A DNA stretch of 64,000 nucleotides from UBA1205 sp045534635 (GCA_045534635.1 JAZSKB010000005.1:1-64000), one strand, 5' to 3'; positions 9,114-17,928 are shown, counted from the stretch's first letter. The notes: generated by a model from the letters alone, not told the origin. Made by a program: numbers and translations.

Positions 9114-9118
9114 GGAGG
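9114..9118 (+). promoter_or_regulatory. Strong Shine-Dalgarno GGAGG before a TTG start
   Basis: AAAGGAGGT at 9111-9119 ends five nt before TTG at 9124. Perfect Shine-Dalgarno sites are rare in Bacteroidota, and none of the other starts inspected in the window shows one. It sets the TTG as the start codon. Confidence 0.7.
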
Positions 9119-9123
9119 TCATT

Positions 9124-9714
9124 TTGAAACCGATATTTTCACAACAAAATGATGAACAATTAGTAAAACTGTATATTGATGGCAACGAAGATGCCCTTGC
9201 GGAATTAGTCAATCGTTATCAACAAAAGGTCTATTCTTACATTTTAATGATAGTACATGATAGAGAATTGACAGAAGATTTATTTCAAGAAACCTTTATC
9301 AAAGTTATCAACACACTGAAATTGGGAACTTATCGAGAAGAAGGAAAATTCAGTCAATGGTTGATGCGAATTGCACGCAATTTAGTAATAGACCATTATA
9401 GACGATTGCAAAAAATGTCTTACGTTGAAAACAACAATTCTAACGATTTGTTCGATAATGTTTCCGAACCAACAATGTCGATTGAACAAGTAATGATAAC
9501 CAATCAAATTCACGAATCTTTGCTCGAATTGGTCGCTCAATTACCAGAAGAACAACGTGAAGTATTGGATTTAAGACTGTATAAAGAATTATCTTTCAAA
9601 GAGATAGCAGAACAAACAGGCGTAAGTATCAACACTGCCTTAGGAAGAATGCGTTATGCAGTTCTCAATTTAAGAAAAATGGCATTGGCTAACAATACTA
9701 TATTATCCATATAA
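9124..9714 (+). CDS. ECF-type RNA polymerase sigma-70 factor
   Basis: A 196-residue sigma factor with region 2 at residues about 20-90 (ELVNRYQQKVYSYILMIV, DLFQETFIKVI, FSQWLMRIARNLVIDHYRR) and region 4 at about 135-190 (LPEEQREVLDLRLYKELSFK, EIAEQTGVSINTALGRMRYA). It lacks regions 1.1 and 3, as expected for an ECF factor. The start is TTG with a near-perfect Shine-Dalgarno site. No anti-sigma gene is next to it; the next gene is a radical SAM protein 11 nt downstream. Its regulon is unknown. The sequence of region 4 is close to that of constitutively expressed Bacteroidota ECF factors, but this is only an impression. Confidence 0.92.
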   Translation: MKPIFSQQNDEQLVKLYIDGNEDALAELVNRYQQKVYSYILMIVHDRELTEDLFQETFIKVINTLKLGTYREEGKFSQWLMRIARNLVIDHYRRLQKMSYVENNNSNDLFDNVSEPTMSIEQVMITNQIHESLLELVAQLPEEQREVLDLRLYKELSFKEIAEQTGVSINTALGRMRYAVLNLRKMALANNTILSI

Positions 9715-9725
9715 CCATTTTTTGT

Positions 9726-10721
9726 GTGCTAACTCATATAAAATATTATTGGCAGTTACTACAAATTATCAGTCTAAAAAAAATATACAACTTTATCCGT
9801 TTAGAAATTGATTTTTTACTTTCAAAATTATTTCATCGGATAATCTATCATTCTTATCCCTATTCTATCGCAGTAGAACCGACAAATCATTGTCAACTGC
9901 AATGTCCAGAATGTCCAGTGGGCAACAAAAACTCCACTCGTCCCAAAGGCAATATTGATTTTGAGCATTTTAAATCTCTTATTGATACCACAAAAAACAC
10001 TATTTTCAACCTCAGTTTATACTTTCAAGGAGAACCATTTTTAAATAAAAACATTTTTGAGTACATAGAATATGCTTCTCAAAAAAAAATTTTTGTCAAT
10101 ACATCTACCAATGCTCAATGTATTGACGAATTGACAGCCGAAAAAATCGTTTTATCTGGACTACATTATATTATTGTATCAATGGACGGATATTCTCAAG
10201 AAAGTTATTCCGCATATCGTCAAGGTGGGCAATTTGAAAAAGTAATAAATGCCTTACAATATATATACACAGCAAAAAAGAAATTCAAAAGCATATTCCC
10301 AATTGTTGAAGTTCAATGTTTGTTGCTTTCGACAACAGAAAATCATCGCAAAAAAATTATTTCATTGGCAAAAAAACATGGAGCCAATCGAATACAATTT
10401 AAAACTGCACAATTTTACAACTTGACTTCTCCATTAATGCCTCAAAATGCCAAAAATAGTCGATATAAATTAAATTCCAATGGCATTTACCAACACAAAT
10501 CACCACACAAAGGATTATGTCATCGAGCATGGACTTCAGTAGTTATCACTTACGACAATCAAATTTTACCCTGTTGCTTCGACAAAAACGCAAGTTTTTC
10601 TTATGGAAACTTTAACGAAAACAAATGGAAAAATCTGTCAACCAATCCAAAATTTATTCATTTTATGCAATGTTTAATGAGAAATAAATCCACTTTTTCA
10701 ATGTGTAAAAACTGTTTATAG
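9726..10721 (+). CDS. Radical SAM protein with a SPASM-like C-terminus
   Basis: A 331-residue protein with the radical SAM motif CX3CX2C at residues 56-63 (CQLQCPEC). A SPASM-like region follows with ILPCCFDKN and a terminal CKNC, which would bind a second iron-sulfur cluster. The region before the cluster (residues 1-45) is hydrophobic-helical and may touch the membrane. The start is GTG at 9726, since no ATG precedes the cluster. Relatives act on peptides or on cell-envelope sugars and cyclic compounds; the substrate here cannot be told. It follows the sigma factor closely and is probably cotranscribed. Confidence 0.8.
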   Translation: MLTHIKYYWQLLQIISLKKIYNFIRLEIDFLLSKLFHRIIYHSYPYSIAVEPTNHCQLQCPECPVGNKNSTRPKGNIDFEHFKSLIDTTKNTIFNLSLYFQGEPFLNKNIFEYIEYASQKKIFVNTSTNAQCIDELTAEKIVLSGLHYIIVSMDGYSQESYSAYRQGGQFEKVINALQYIYTAKKKFKSIFPIVEVQCLLLSTTENHRKKIISLAKKHGANRIQFKTAQFYNLTSPLMPQNAKNSRYKLNSNGIYQHKSPHKGLCHRAWTSVVITYDNQILPCCFDKNASFSYGNFNENKWKNLSTNPKFIHFMQCLMRNKSTFSMCKNCL

Positions 10722-10825
10722 TTAAATATTCACTAAATGCAAACACATAAACTATTGACTAACAGCTATTTAATATAATTTATATTTTTTATAGTAAATT
10801 TGAGCAAATACATCATTTTTTTTTA

Positions 10826-10833
10826 TACCTTTG
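10826..10833 (+). promoter_or_regulatory. -7 box for rplS
   Basis: TAccTTTG, about 30 nt before the structured leader at 10865-10926 and 115 nt before the rplS ATG. Confidence 0.65.
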
Positions 10834-10864
10834 CAAAGTTTTTTATGCATAGTTTTTAATAAGC

Positions 10865-10926
10865 GATGTATAACTCAGTCAACGTAGTTTCCATTGCGAG
10901 TAACGTGAATCGTATGAGTTTACATC
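10865..10926 (+). ncRNA. Candidate ribosomal protein L19 mRNA leader
   Basis: The arms GATGTATAACTCA (10865-10877) and TGAGTTTACATC (10915-10926) form 12 Watson-Crick pairs with one bulged T. Inside, TCAACGT (10879-10885) and ACGTGA (10903-10908) form a second helix with one bulged A, closing a 17-nt loop. The element sits between the rplS promoter and the rplS start and ends 21 nt before the ATG. This is the position and form of an autoregulatory ribosomal-protein leader. I cannot assign it to a known leader family by eye. Confidence 0.6.
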
Positions 10927-10947
10927 TACAAAAAAGTGAGAATAAAG

Positions 10948-11301
10948 ATGAAAGCAGAATTGATTAAATTCGCAGAAGAGCAATTAGTTCCTCAAAAAGA
11001 ACACCCCAAATTTTCAGCAGGGGACACCATTACAGTAACCTACAAAATTATAGAAGGTAACAAAGAACGTTTGCAAGCATACCAAGGTGTTGTATTGCAA
11101 AGAGTTGGTAGTGGTGCGACAGAAACATTCACAGTTCGTAAAATATCAGGAGGCGTTGGAGTAGAACGTATATTCCCATTTAACTCTCCTTTTATTGACA
11201 ACATCGTTGTTAACAAACGTGGTGTTGTTAGAAGAGCAAGAATATTCTATTTAAGAGGCTTAACAGGTAAAAAAGCTCGTATTAAAGAAAAAAGATCATA
11301 A
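10948..11301 (+). CDS. rplS: 50S ribosomal protein L19
   Basis: The ATG at 10948 gives a 117-residue protein starting MKAELIKFAEEQLV; a GTG at 10936 would add only four residues. Family motifs are FSAGDTITVTYKIIEGNKER, YQGVVLQRVGSG, ETFTVRKIS, GVGVERIFPFNSPFID and a basic end (VVRRARIFYLRGLTGKKARI). L19 lies at the 30S-50S interface. It is transcribed alone with its own leader and promoter and is followed by an intrinsic terminator before efp. Confidence 0.97.
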   Translation: MKAELIKFAEEQLVPQKEHPKFSAGDTITVTYKIIEGNKERLQAYQGVVLQRVGSGATETFTVRKISGGVGVERIFPFNSPFIDNIVVNKRGVVRRARIFYLRGLTGKKARIKEKRS

Positions 11302-11306
11302 TAAAA

Positions 11307-11330
11307 GAAGCTCCAATTGGGGCTTCTTTT
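11307..11330 (+). terminator. Terminator after rplS
   Basis: Stem GAAGCTCC/GGGGCTTC (11307-11314 with 11319-11326), loop AATT, then a T run. It lies 5 nt past the rplS stop. Confidence 0.8.
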
Positions 11331-11358
11331 ATGCGAAACCGCTTAAAATCAAAAGATT

Positions 11359-11922
11359 ATGGCAACAACAGCAGATTTTAAAAATGGATTGTGTATTGAA
11401 CACAATAATGATTTGTGGTCAATAGTTGAATTTCAACACGTTAAACCCGGAAAAGGTCCAGCATTCGTTCGTACAAAATTAAGAAATCTTCGTACTGGAC
11501 GCGTTTTAGAAAATACCTTTACCGCAGGAGTAAAAATAGATTTAGCAAGAGTAGAAAGACGACCATATCAATTTTTATATAAAGAAGGTGACCTCTACAA
11601 CTTTATGCACGGAGAAACTTTCGAACAAATTGCTATTGAAGAAAGTTTAATTTCTAATCCTTCATTACTTAAAGAAGGACAAACAGTTGAAGTAATGTAT
11701 CATACAGAATCAGATACTCCACTTACGTGTGAAATGCCTGCTTTTGTAGATTTATTAGTAACTTATACCGAACCCGGTGTAAAAGGAGATACTGCAACTA
11801 ATGCCTCCAAAAGAGCTATCGTTGAAACAGGGGCAGAAGTTATGGTTCCTTTATTTATCAACGAAGGTGAACTTATTAAAGTAGATACTCGAACCAACAA
11901 ATATTCTGAAAGAGTTAAATAA
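11359..11922 (+). CDS. efp: Elongation factor P
   Basis: A 187-residue translation factor that relieves ribosome stalling at polyproline. It has the three beta-barrel domains of EF-P: KOW-like N-terminal domain (residues 1-65) with the loop KPGKGPAFVRTKLRNL, whose tip lysine is K32; the central OB domain with YKEGDLYNFM; and the C-terminal OB domain with EPGVKGDTA and TGAEVMVPLFINEGELIKVD. No partner modifying enzyme is seen in the window. It is followed 6 nt later by the LpxD-like gene, which probably shares its transcript. Confidence 0.97.
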   Translation: MATTADFKNGLCIEHNNDLWSIVEFQHVKPGKGPAFVRTKLRNLRTGRVLENTFTAGVKIDLARVERRPYQFLYKEGDLYNFMHGETFEQIAIEESLISNPSLLKEGQTVEVMYHTESDTPLTCEMPAFVDLLVTYTEPGVKGDTATNASKRAIVETGAEVMVPLFINEGELIKVDTRTNKYSERVK

Positions 11923-11928
11923 AAAAAT

Positions 11929-12903
11929 ATGATTTTTGAAAAGCCTTTTTCGCTCAACGAACTTATTACAATTATTGGTAATAATGTAAAAATTGTTGGC
12001 GACACCAACGAAAAAGTATTTGGAATCAACGAAATACATATGACTCAACCGGGAGAACTCACTTTTGTTGACCATCCAAAATATTACGAAAAAGCCCTAA
12101 AATGTCCAGCAAGTTTTGTTATTATAAATATAACTCCTGAAGATAATAATGGCAAAACATTAATTATCTCTGACGACCCTTTTAGAGATTATGTTAAATT
12201 GGTAAAACATTTCAGACAATTAGAGGCTCAAGATAAATTCATTCACCCTACTGCACAAATTGGAGAAGGTACTGTTTTACAACCCGGTGTTTTTGTTGGA
12301 AAAAATGTAAAAATAGGAAAAAATTGTTTTATCCATTCTAATGTAAGTATTTACGACCATACAACTATTGGAAATAACGTTATCATTCAAGCCAATAGCG
12401 TAATTGGAGGAGAAGCATTTTATTTCAAACGTCGTCCAACATATTGGGATAAATTAGAATCTTGTGGTACAACGACAATAGCTGATAATGTAGAAATTGG
12501 TGCTTTATGTACTATTGACAAAGGAGTCTCTGGTGATACCTACATTGGTGAAGGTTGTAAATTTGACAATCATGTACAAGTTGGACACGATACTTATATT
12601 GGAAAACATTGTCTTATTGGGTCTCATTGTGCAATTGCTGGTGTAAGCAAAATAGAAGATGATTGTCTTATCTGGGCAAGAGTATCTATCAATAAAGATT
12701 TAGTTATTGGTAAAGGTACTGTACTTTTAGCAACATCTGCTATCGATAAATCTGTTCCTGCTGGTGGAAAAGTTCTTTTCGGTTCCCCTGCTATTGAAGT
12801 GAACAAAAAATGGAAAGAATTAGCAGCATTGCGTATGTTACCCGATTTAATGCAAGAATTTGTAGAACTAAAAAAAGAAATAGAAATTCTAAAAAATAAA
12901 TAG
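11929..12903 (+). CDS. LpxD-like UDP-3-O-acyl-glucosamine N-acyltransferase
   Basis: A 324-residue left-handed beta-helix acyltransferase. Residues 1-100 match the LpxD N-terminal uridine-binding domain (MTQPGELTFVDHPKYYEKAL). From about 105 onward there are hexapeptide repeats (IGEGTVLQPGVFVGKNVKIG, IGNNVIIQANSVIGG, HVQVGHDTYIGKHCLIGSHC), with a candidate catalytic His in NHVQVGHDTYIG. The end is a short coiled coil. LpxD adds the N-linked acyl chain in lipid A synthesis. In Bacteroidota a second lpxD-like gene commonly lies just after efp, separate from the lpxD-lpxC-lpxA cluster, so this may be a paralogue with another acceptor; the symbol is therefore left blank. Confidence 0.85.
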   Translation: MIFEKPFSLNELITIIGNNVKIVGDTNEKVFGINEIHMTQPGELTFVDHPKYYEKALKCPASFVIINITPEDNNGKTLIISDDPFRDYVKLVKHFRQLEAQDKFIHPTAQIGEGTVLQPGVFVGKNVKIGKNCFIHSNVSIYDHTTIGNNVIIQANSVIGGEAFYFKRRPTYWDKLESCGTTTIADNVEIGALCTIDKGVSGDTYIGEGCKFDNHVQVGHDTYIGKHCLIGSHCAIAGVSKIEDDCLIWARVSINKDLVIGKGTVLLATSAIDKSVPAGGKVLFGSPAIEVNKKWKELAALRMLPDLMQEFVELKKEIEILKNK

Positions 12904-12938
12904 TCTGTATATTTAAAATAAAAATTTTCAAATCTTCT

Positions 12939-12972
12939 AAAGTAGAATATGTTAATTAATATATTCTACTTT
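12939..12972. terminator. Bidirectional terminator
   Basis: A perfect 12-bp stem, AAAGTAGAATAT (12939-12950) with ATATTCTACTTT (12961-12972), loop 10 nt, followed by T residues. It separates the rightward lpxD-like gene from the leftward T9SS cargo gene. Confidence 0.75.
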
Positions 12973-13008
12973 TTTTATGCTTTACAAATATATATAACCG
13001 ACATACAT

Positions 13009-15462
13009 TTACTTTCCATTTATCACTGTTACAGTCCCCTCTTTGTGTAATGGCGGTAATTGAGGACTTTCGTAGATTGCTGTTAGTACCCAATAATAAA
13101 CACCATCGGATACCATTTTCCCTTGACTATTGGTACCGTCCCACCAAAAATTATCTTCTTGATAATTTGGACATTCTGGAGATTGACATTTGCGGTGCCA
13201 AATTTTATTGCCCCAACGATTGTATATCGTTATTTCTAATTGTTGATAATGACTTTCATCTTCCATCGGACGGAAATAATATCTTTTGCCATCTTCTCCA
13301 TAAGGTGTATATACATTGGGAAAAGATATATCTCCTTGTACTACAATATCTTGACTTGTACTATCTTTACAATTGTTTTCGTCTATTACTGTTAATTTTA
13401 CGGTATAGCGACCTGATGTTAGGTAAGCATGTTCTATTGTCGTTCCTTCTTTTTTATTGCCATCGCCTAAATCCCAATCTCGCTCTATTATTATTCCTCC
13501 ATCTTCTTTACTTGTATCAATAAAGGTTACTATATCTCCTTTATCCAATGGTTGTTTCGTTGCTATTTGATAAGCCGCTACCGGACCATCTATATGGGAA
13601 AGTTCTATAGTATCTATATAAGTACAATATTTATCTTGAACTTTTAATTGATATTTACCGCTTGATAAACTATCGAATACATTTTCTTTTTGTTTTTCTC
13701 CATTTAGTTGATAAACTACTGTTTTCGGATAACTACTTTCTACGAATATTTCCATTCTTCCATTTTGTTGGGAACAATTTTCTGGACTATTTTCTACTTT
13801 TGGTAACAAATATTCCACATGCAAAGAATCTTCTATTGATAATTCATTTATCCCAACTTCTGTATCAAACAAAACTTTCATTTTTAATGAATAATGTCCT
13901 CGTGGAAAAAATCTATCCCATTGCATTTTATTTAACAATGTTGTGTCTTCTATACCATTTATATACCATTTTATTGTATATGGATATGTCGTATTTTTTT
14001 GAATTACTTTACCCTCTATATTTATCAGAGAATCACAAAAAAAAGTATCATTCAAATTAACAGAAGGTATATCATTTGCTGTAAAATCTATTTCCATTTT
14101 ACGCTTAGCCGCTCCAGCTAAATAATAATAGGATTCAAAATATCCTATACCCAAACACCATACTAATACCCCTCCTTTTAAATTTGAAAAGGTATATGAT
14201 ACTGAATCTTGATACAAAGGAACTTCAAAAACTGTATATGTTGAATCTATATCCCTTTGTACCATAGGAATAGAGCTTATTGGTAATACAGAATCTTTGC
14301 CGATGCGAACAGTAGTTTGTAATCGACTTGCATACGGCGTTAATACGACTGCATAATGTTTGCGGATAAAACTATGTTGTTGACTGAAAAAAAAAGGTGC
14401 TATCGTTGAAGACTGTATTCGTAAATTATACGGTGGTATCCATGCTTGTGAAGGATCTCCGTCATTATTATTAAGTTTTGAAAGAATTGAATATAACGAT
14501 ATCGGATTATTCGATTCTATTATACAACCCAATGTATCTGAAGATATTAAGAATAAGAAATCATCTGTAGCAATCATGTTTTCATATTTGTCCAAAAATC
14601 CTACTGTTGCTGCTCTCGTAAATGATATATTTGTATAATTTCTATTGGCTACCATTTTTAATATTTCCTCTCCTGTTAGTCTATTTATGGGGATAAAATA
14701 CTGATTTCCACTCATTGATACTGGACTCATCTGACAAAAAATACCATCTCCTGCTAACGATGGACGTGGATCAAAGAGTATCGATTTTATAGCACAATAC
14801 ATTGTAAAACAGGCTATAGGATAATTGGAAACTATATATGCACTTAATAATAGCTGTACTTGATGCGTTCTTTTATTAGGAATACGCGAATACGTACAGT
14901 AAAAGACTTCTCCCTTTTGCAATGTACATACGATGGAATCATTCATTGAGATTTTTGTATTATTGGCAGTAGCGATTATGCATATTTTATCGCTATGGGT
15001 TGGGGCTGATGACATAAAAGACACATATCTATATGTTGTATCCAACGATGATGTCGGTAATATTGCTGTTGCATCTGAAATTGCCTTCGATTGCAAACCT
15101 GCAAAAACATTAATTAAAGTATCGCTCGTTATATGAATACTTTTATTGACTATTTCTGCGGTATCTGGTGGATTGGTCGCCAATCTTTGTGCTTCCGTTA
15201 AATTGTAGATAAATACTTCTCCTCGTGATACTTGAAATGGTATTGTATCGTTGATACTTGTAAAAGTTATTTGTCCTTGAGCCACATCACAATCTGTAAC
15301 TATGCGAATTTGCATTGTGGAAAGACTATCCTTTATGTCAGAGATATTTCTATACGCTAACCAAAAATCAATACCACTTGTTATTGAAGAAGAAGTTATT
15401 TGACTTTGAGCATTACAATAACAAAATAATATTAAAAGTATAGATAAGTATTTTCTTATCAT
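13009..15462 (-). CDS. Large secreted protein with PKD domain and type B T9SS sorting domain
   Basis: An 817-residue exported protein: signal peptide at 1-19 (MIRKYLSILLILFCYCNAQ), an IgGFc-binding-like or adhesin-like N-terminal half (SGIDFWLAYRNI, TDCDVAQGQITF), a PKD domain at about 640-715 (RDWDLGDGNKKEG, GRYTVKLTVIDENNC) and a gliding-motility C-terminal (CHU_C/type B) sorting domain at about 725-817 (FPNVYTPYGEDG, ITIYNRWGNKIWH, WDGTNSQGKMVSDGVYYWVL). Such proteins cross the outer membrane by the type IX system and stay on or leave the cell surface. It starts one nt after the stop of the upstream cargo gene, so the two are cotranscribed. Confidence 0.87.
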   Translation of the reverse strand: MIRKYLSILLILFCYCNAQSQITSSSITSGIDFWLAYRNISDIKDSLSTMQIRIVTDCDVAQGQITFTSINDTIPFQVSRGEVFIYNLTEAQRLATNPPDTAEIVNKSIHITSDTLINVFAGLQSKAISDATAILPTSSLDTTYRYVSFMSSAPTHSDKICIIATANNTKISMNDSIVCTLQKGEVFYCTYSRIPNKRTHQVQLLLSAYIVSNYPIACFTMYCAIKSILFDPRPSLAGDGIFCQMSPVSMSGNQYFIPINRLTGEEILKMVANRNYTNISFTRAATVGFLDKYENMIATDDFLFLISSDTLGCIIESNNPISLYSILSKLNNNDGDPSQAWIPPYNLRIQSSTIAPFFFSQQHSFIRKHYAVVLTPYASRLQTTVRIGKDSVLPISSIPMVQRDIDSTYTVFEVPLYQDSVSYTFSNLKGGVLVWCLGIGYFESYYYLAGAAKRKMEIDFTANDIPSVNLNDTFFCDSLINIEGKVIQKNTTYPYTIKWYINGIEDTTLLNKMQWDRFFPRGHYSLKMKVLFDTEVGINELSIEDSLHVEYLLPKVENSPENCSQQNGRMEIFVESSYPKTVVYQLNGEKQKENVFDSLSSGKYQLKVQDKYCTYIDTIELSHIDGPVAAYQIATKQPLDKGDIVTFIDTSKEDGGIIIERDWDLGDGNKKEGTTIEHAYLTSGRYTVKLTVIDENNCKDSTSQDIVVQGDISFPNVYTPYGEDGKRYYFRPMEDESHYQQLEITIYNRWGNKIWHRKCQSPECPNYQEDNFWWDGTNSQGKMVSDGVYYWVLTAIYESPQLPPLHKEGTVTVINGK

Positions 15463-15463
15463 A

Positions 15464-16519
15464 TTATTCTTTAAGCAATTTATATACCCCTACTTTTAAT
15501 GGTGTTGCTATTTTTATGAGATACAAGCCTTTGGCTAATGTCTGTAATGGAATCTCATACTGTTGTTTGCTTTGTAGCAATACTCTCCCCAGCATATCAT
15601 AAATTACTACCTCCATATCTGTAATTTCTTCTTGAGGAGTGATATACAAGATATCTTTTACAGGATTTGGATACAATAAAACTTGTAATGTACTATTTGA
15701 CAATTCATTAATAGAAGCACCACCTTCTATTTTAAACTCTTGCCATACTGGTGCCGATTTATAGGCTTCTATCGATGAGGTAGGTACTATCAATCGACAT
15801 AAGGAACGATTTACATAAGTAAATACTGCTGTATCTATCTTTTGTGGCTGTAGGCTAAGATTGATGACTTCTGATAAATTTTCACATCTTAAAAAACATA
15901 CTCCTTTTAATGCTTTAACTGATGCTGGTATTACTACTGACGATAATTTTTTACAATAAGAAAACACTGCTGATCTTAAAGTATCTAAATTTTGTGGTAA
16001 AATTACATGGGTTAAGGAATTATTATTGCTAAAAGCATACGTATCAATAAATCTTATACTATTTGGTAATTTTAAAGTATCTATATTTGTTTTAGAGAAA
16101 CATGAACTTTTTATACTATCCAATCCTTCAGAGAAACTAATTGTCTCCAAATTTTCACAAAGCATAAACGCCCGATTTTCTATTGCTTGCAAAGTATGTG
16201 GGAACGACACTCTTTTTAATTGAGAACTTTGTGAAAATGCAGTCCGCTCTATCTTGGTTATTCCCTCTTTTATTTCTATTGTATTGATATTCAGTGAATC
16301 CCATATCACTTCTAATGCTGAGACTATCTTAATTTTGATATCTGTTGGAATTACCCCTGAACCACTTATCTCTAATATTGTATCTCCATTATTTATTTTT
16401 AGTTCACAATATAAATTTGTACCACTTATACTTATTGGCTGACTATATATTCTATTGCTTTGCAATAAAAATATAAGGAACATAAAAACAAATAAGCCTA
16501 TTATTTTTTGCTGTTTCAT
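15464..16519 (-). CDS. BspA-like LRR protein with type A T9SS sorting domain
   Basis: A 351-residue secreted protein: signal peptide at 1-27, LRR_5 repeats at about 65-235 (TKIERTAFSQSSQLKRVSFP, LQAIENRAFMLCENLETISF, LRSAVFSYCKKLSSVVIPAS), then a type A C-terminal sorting domain at about 275-351 (VLLYPNPVKDILYI, VVIYDMLGRVLLQ, LAKGLYLIKIA, ending YKLLKE). The LRR solenoid suggests adhesion or protein binding. It is the first gene of a two-gene unit with the type B cargo at 13009-15462, driven from the -7 box at 16612-16619. Confidence 0.9.
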   Translation of the reverse strand: MKQQKIIGLFVFMFLIFLLQSNRIYSQPISISGTNLYCELKINNGDTILEISGSGVIPTDIKIKIVSALEVIWDSLNINTIEIKEGITKIERTAFSQSSQLKRVSFPHTLQAIENRAFMLCENLETISFSEGLDSIKSSCFSKTNIDTLKLPNSIRFIDTYAFSNNNSLTHVILPQNLDTLRSAVFSYCKKLSSVVIPASVKALKGVCFLRCENLSEVINLSLQPQKIDTAVFTYVNRSLCRLIVPTSSIEAYKSAPVWQEFKIEGGASINELSNSTLQVLLYPNPVKDILYITPQEEITDMEVVIYDMLGRVLLQSKQQYEIPLQTLAKGLYLIKIATPLKVGVYKLLKE

Positions 16520-16611
16520 AATTTTTTCCTCCTTTGTTTATCTATTTTCTTATATTATAATCTTTTTCATTATATTAAATTTTGGTAAAAAAATAATGTT
16601 TTTCTTTTCCG

Positions 16612-16619
16612 CAAAATTA
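16612..16619 (-). promoter_or_regulatory. -7 box for the T9SS cargo pair
   Basis: TAatTTTG on the minus strand, 93 nt before the LRR protein start. The spacer also has a TTTGGTAAAA stretch of unknown role. Confidence 0.5.
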
Positions 16620-16693
16620 TAAAAAAAAAATAATACAAACAACAAAAAAATATGATTTTTTTTATATTTTTTATTAAAATATTGTTAATCAGT

Positions 16694-16712
16694 AATATAT
16701 ATATATATATAT
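16694..16712. repeat. (TA)n simple repeat
   Basis: About 19 nt of alternating T and A in the spacer between the cargo pair's promoter and the small membrane protein gene. It could vary by slippage but lies upstream of the promoter, not in a gene. Confidence 0.7.
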
Positions 16713-16757
16713 AATGTATTTTTTGTATGTTAAGACTATATCTTTTTATAGTTATTT

Positions 16758-17258
16758 TTATTGCCTCATAAAAGAATAATCTTCATACGAGATATTTAGG
16801 TTTTGAGATAAATCCAACATTTCTTCCCATGCGATAGTATGTTTCGGATATTCTTTAATGAGAATAGTTTTTCCATTAACATATTGAAAATAAAGATTAA
16901 AACTCTGTACAGCATAGGTTTTTCCACCCCCAGAAGAAGAAAATGAATGAGCATAAGTTTTATACTTTAAAATCAATTTCATGTCATTATCTATATATTG
17001 ACGATGTTCTTTATACAATTTAAACCACCCAAAATGATAATACCTACAATACGTACGCTTGTTAAAATCAATATGAATACCTTGTACATTTGCTGCCATT
17101 GGGACAAAAAAGAGAAGCATTAACACAATTAAAAACAAATAATATAATGAATATTGTTGATGAAACAATATGTAAATCAATCCAATAGTAACCAATGAAC
17201 CAATAATTCCTATAGTAGATAGCAATCCTTCAAATGTCGCACCACGAGAATAATTCAT
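16758..17258 (-). CDS. Small membrane protein, unknown function
   Basis: The ATG at 17258 (MNYSRGATFEGLLST, 166 residues) begins four nt after the mnmD stop; an in-frame ATG at 17279 would overlap mnmD by 17 nt and cannot be excluded. Two hydrophobic segments, at about 12-36 and 39-60 (YYLFLIVLMLLFFVPMAANV), form a hairpin in the membrane. A beta-rich cytoplasmic domain follows with a Ser/Gly loop (SFSSSGGGKTYAV). No known family recognised. It is the last gene of the leftward unit with mnmD and the heptose adenylyltransferase. Confidence 0.7.
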   Translation of the reverse strand: MNYSRGATFEGLLSTIGIIGSLVTIGLIYILFHQQYSLYYLFLIVLMLLFFVPMAANVQGIHIDFNKRTYCRYYHFGWFKLYKEHRQYIDNDMKLILKYKTYAHSFSSSGGGKTYAVQSFNLYFQYVNGKTILIKEYPKHTIAWEEMLDLSQNLNISYEDYSFMRQ

Positions 17259-17262
17259 TGTA

Positions 17263-17928
17263 TTATAATTTATACGCACGTAAAATTTCTCTTTTCCCTG
17301 GAGGGCCTGCCAATTTTTCTATTTTAAACCCTACATTTTGTAAAGTTCTTTTTACAATACCTTTGGTTGAATATGTCATTAAAATACCTCCAGATTTCAT
17401 CGCTTTAAAAATAGTTAAAAACACAGATTCTGACCACATTTCTGGTTGACTATCAGGAGAAAATGCATCAAAATACACCAAATCATATTCATTTTCTGAC
17501 AATAATATATTTTGCATAGCAATTTTATTCTTCAATAAAGTAAATGAGTCAGTTATATTGGTGATTATTTCCCACGGAGATTGATGCAAATCATAAAAAA
17601 TCTGTTTGTTTTTCTTTTCTAAAACACTATAATTCAACTGCTTCCACTCAAACTCTTGAAGTGGATAAAGTTCTATTGTATGATAATTTATAATACGATT
17701 TTTTGCATAAATAATTGTTAATAAAGCATTTAATCCTGTTCCAAACCCAACTTCAAATATTTTGATATTTTTCATTGAAGAAAAAATTTCAGCATTTAAG
17801 CCTGCAGCAATAAAAATATGTTCCGATTCTTGTATTGCCCCATGAATAGAATGATAAGCCTCGTCTAACAATGGCACATACAAAGAAGAAGAACCATCTT
17901 CAGTAATAATTATGGAACGATTTAACAT
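17263..17928 (-). CDS. mnmD: tRNA U34 methyltransferase MnmD
   Basis: A 221-residue SAM-dependent methyltransferase that finishes the 5-methylaminomethyl group on the wobble uridine of certain tRNAs. Motifs: DEAYHSIHGAIQESEHIF, the SAM-binding FEVGFGTGLNALL, and YDLVYFDAFSPDSQPEMWSE, which is diagnostic for MnmD. It lacks the FAD oxidase half of the fused proteobacterial MnmC, as is normal in Bacteroidota. Its first base overlaps the stop of the upstream rfaE2 gene. MnmA, which thiolates the same base, is at 30713-31813. Confidence 0.92.
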   Translation of the reverse strand: MLNRSIIITEDGSSSLYVPLLDEAYHSIHGAIQESEHIFIAAGLNAEIFSSMKNIKIFEVGFGTGLNALLTIIYAKNRIINYHTIELYPLQEFEWKQLNYSVLEKKNKQIFYDLHQSPWEIITNITDSFTLLKNKIAMQNILLSENEYDLVYFDAFSPDSQPEMWSESVFLTIFKAMKSGGILMTYSTKGIVKRTLQNVGFKIEKLAGPPGKREILRAYKL

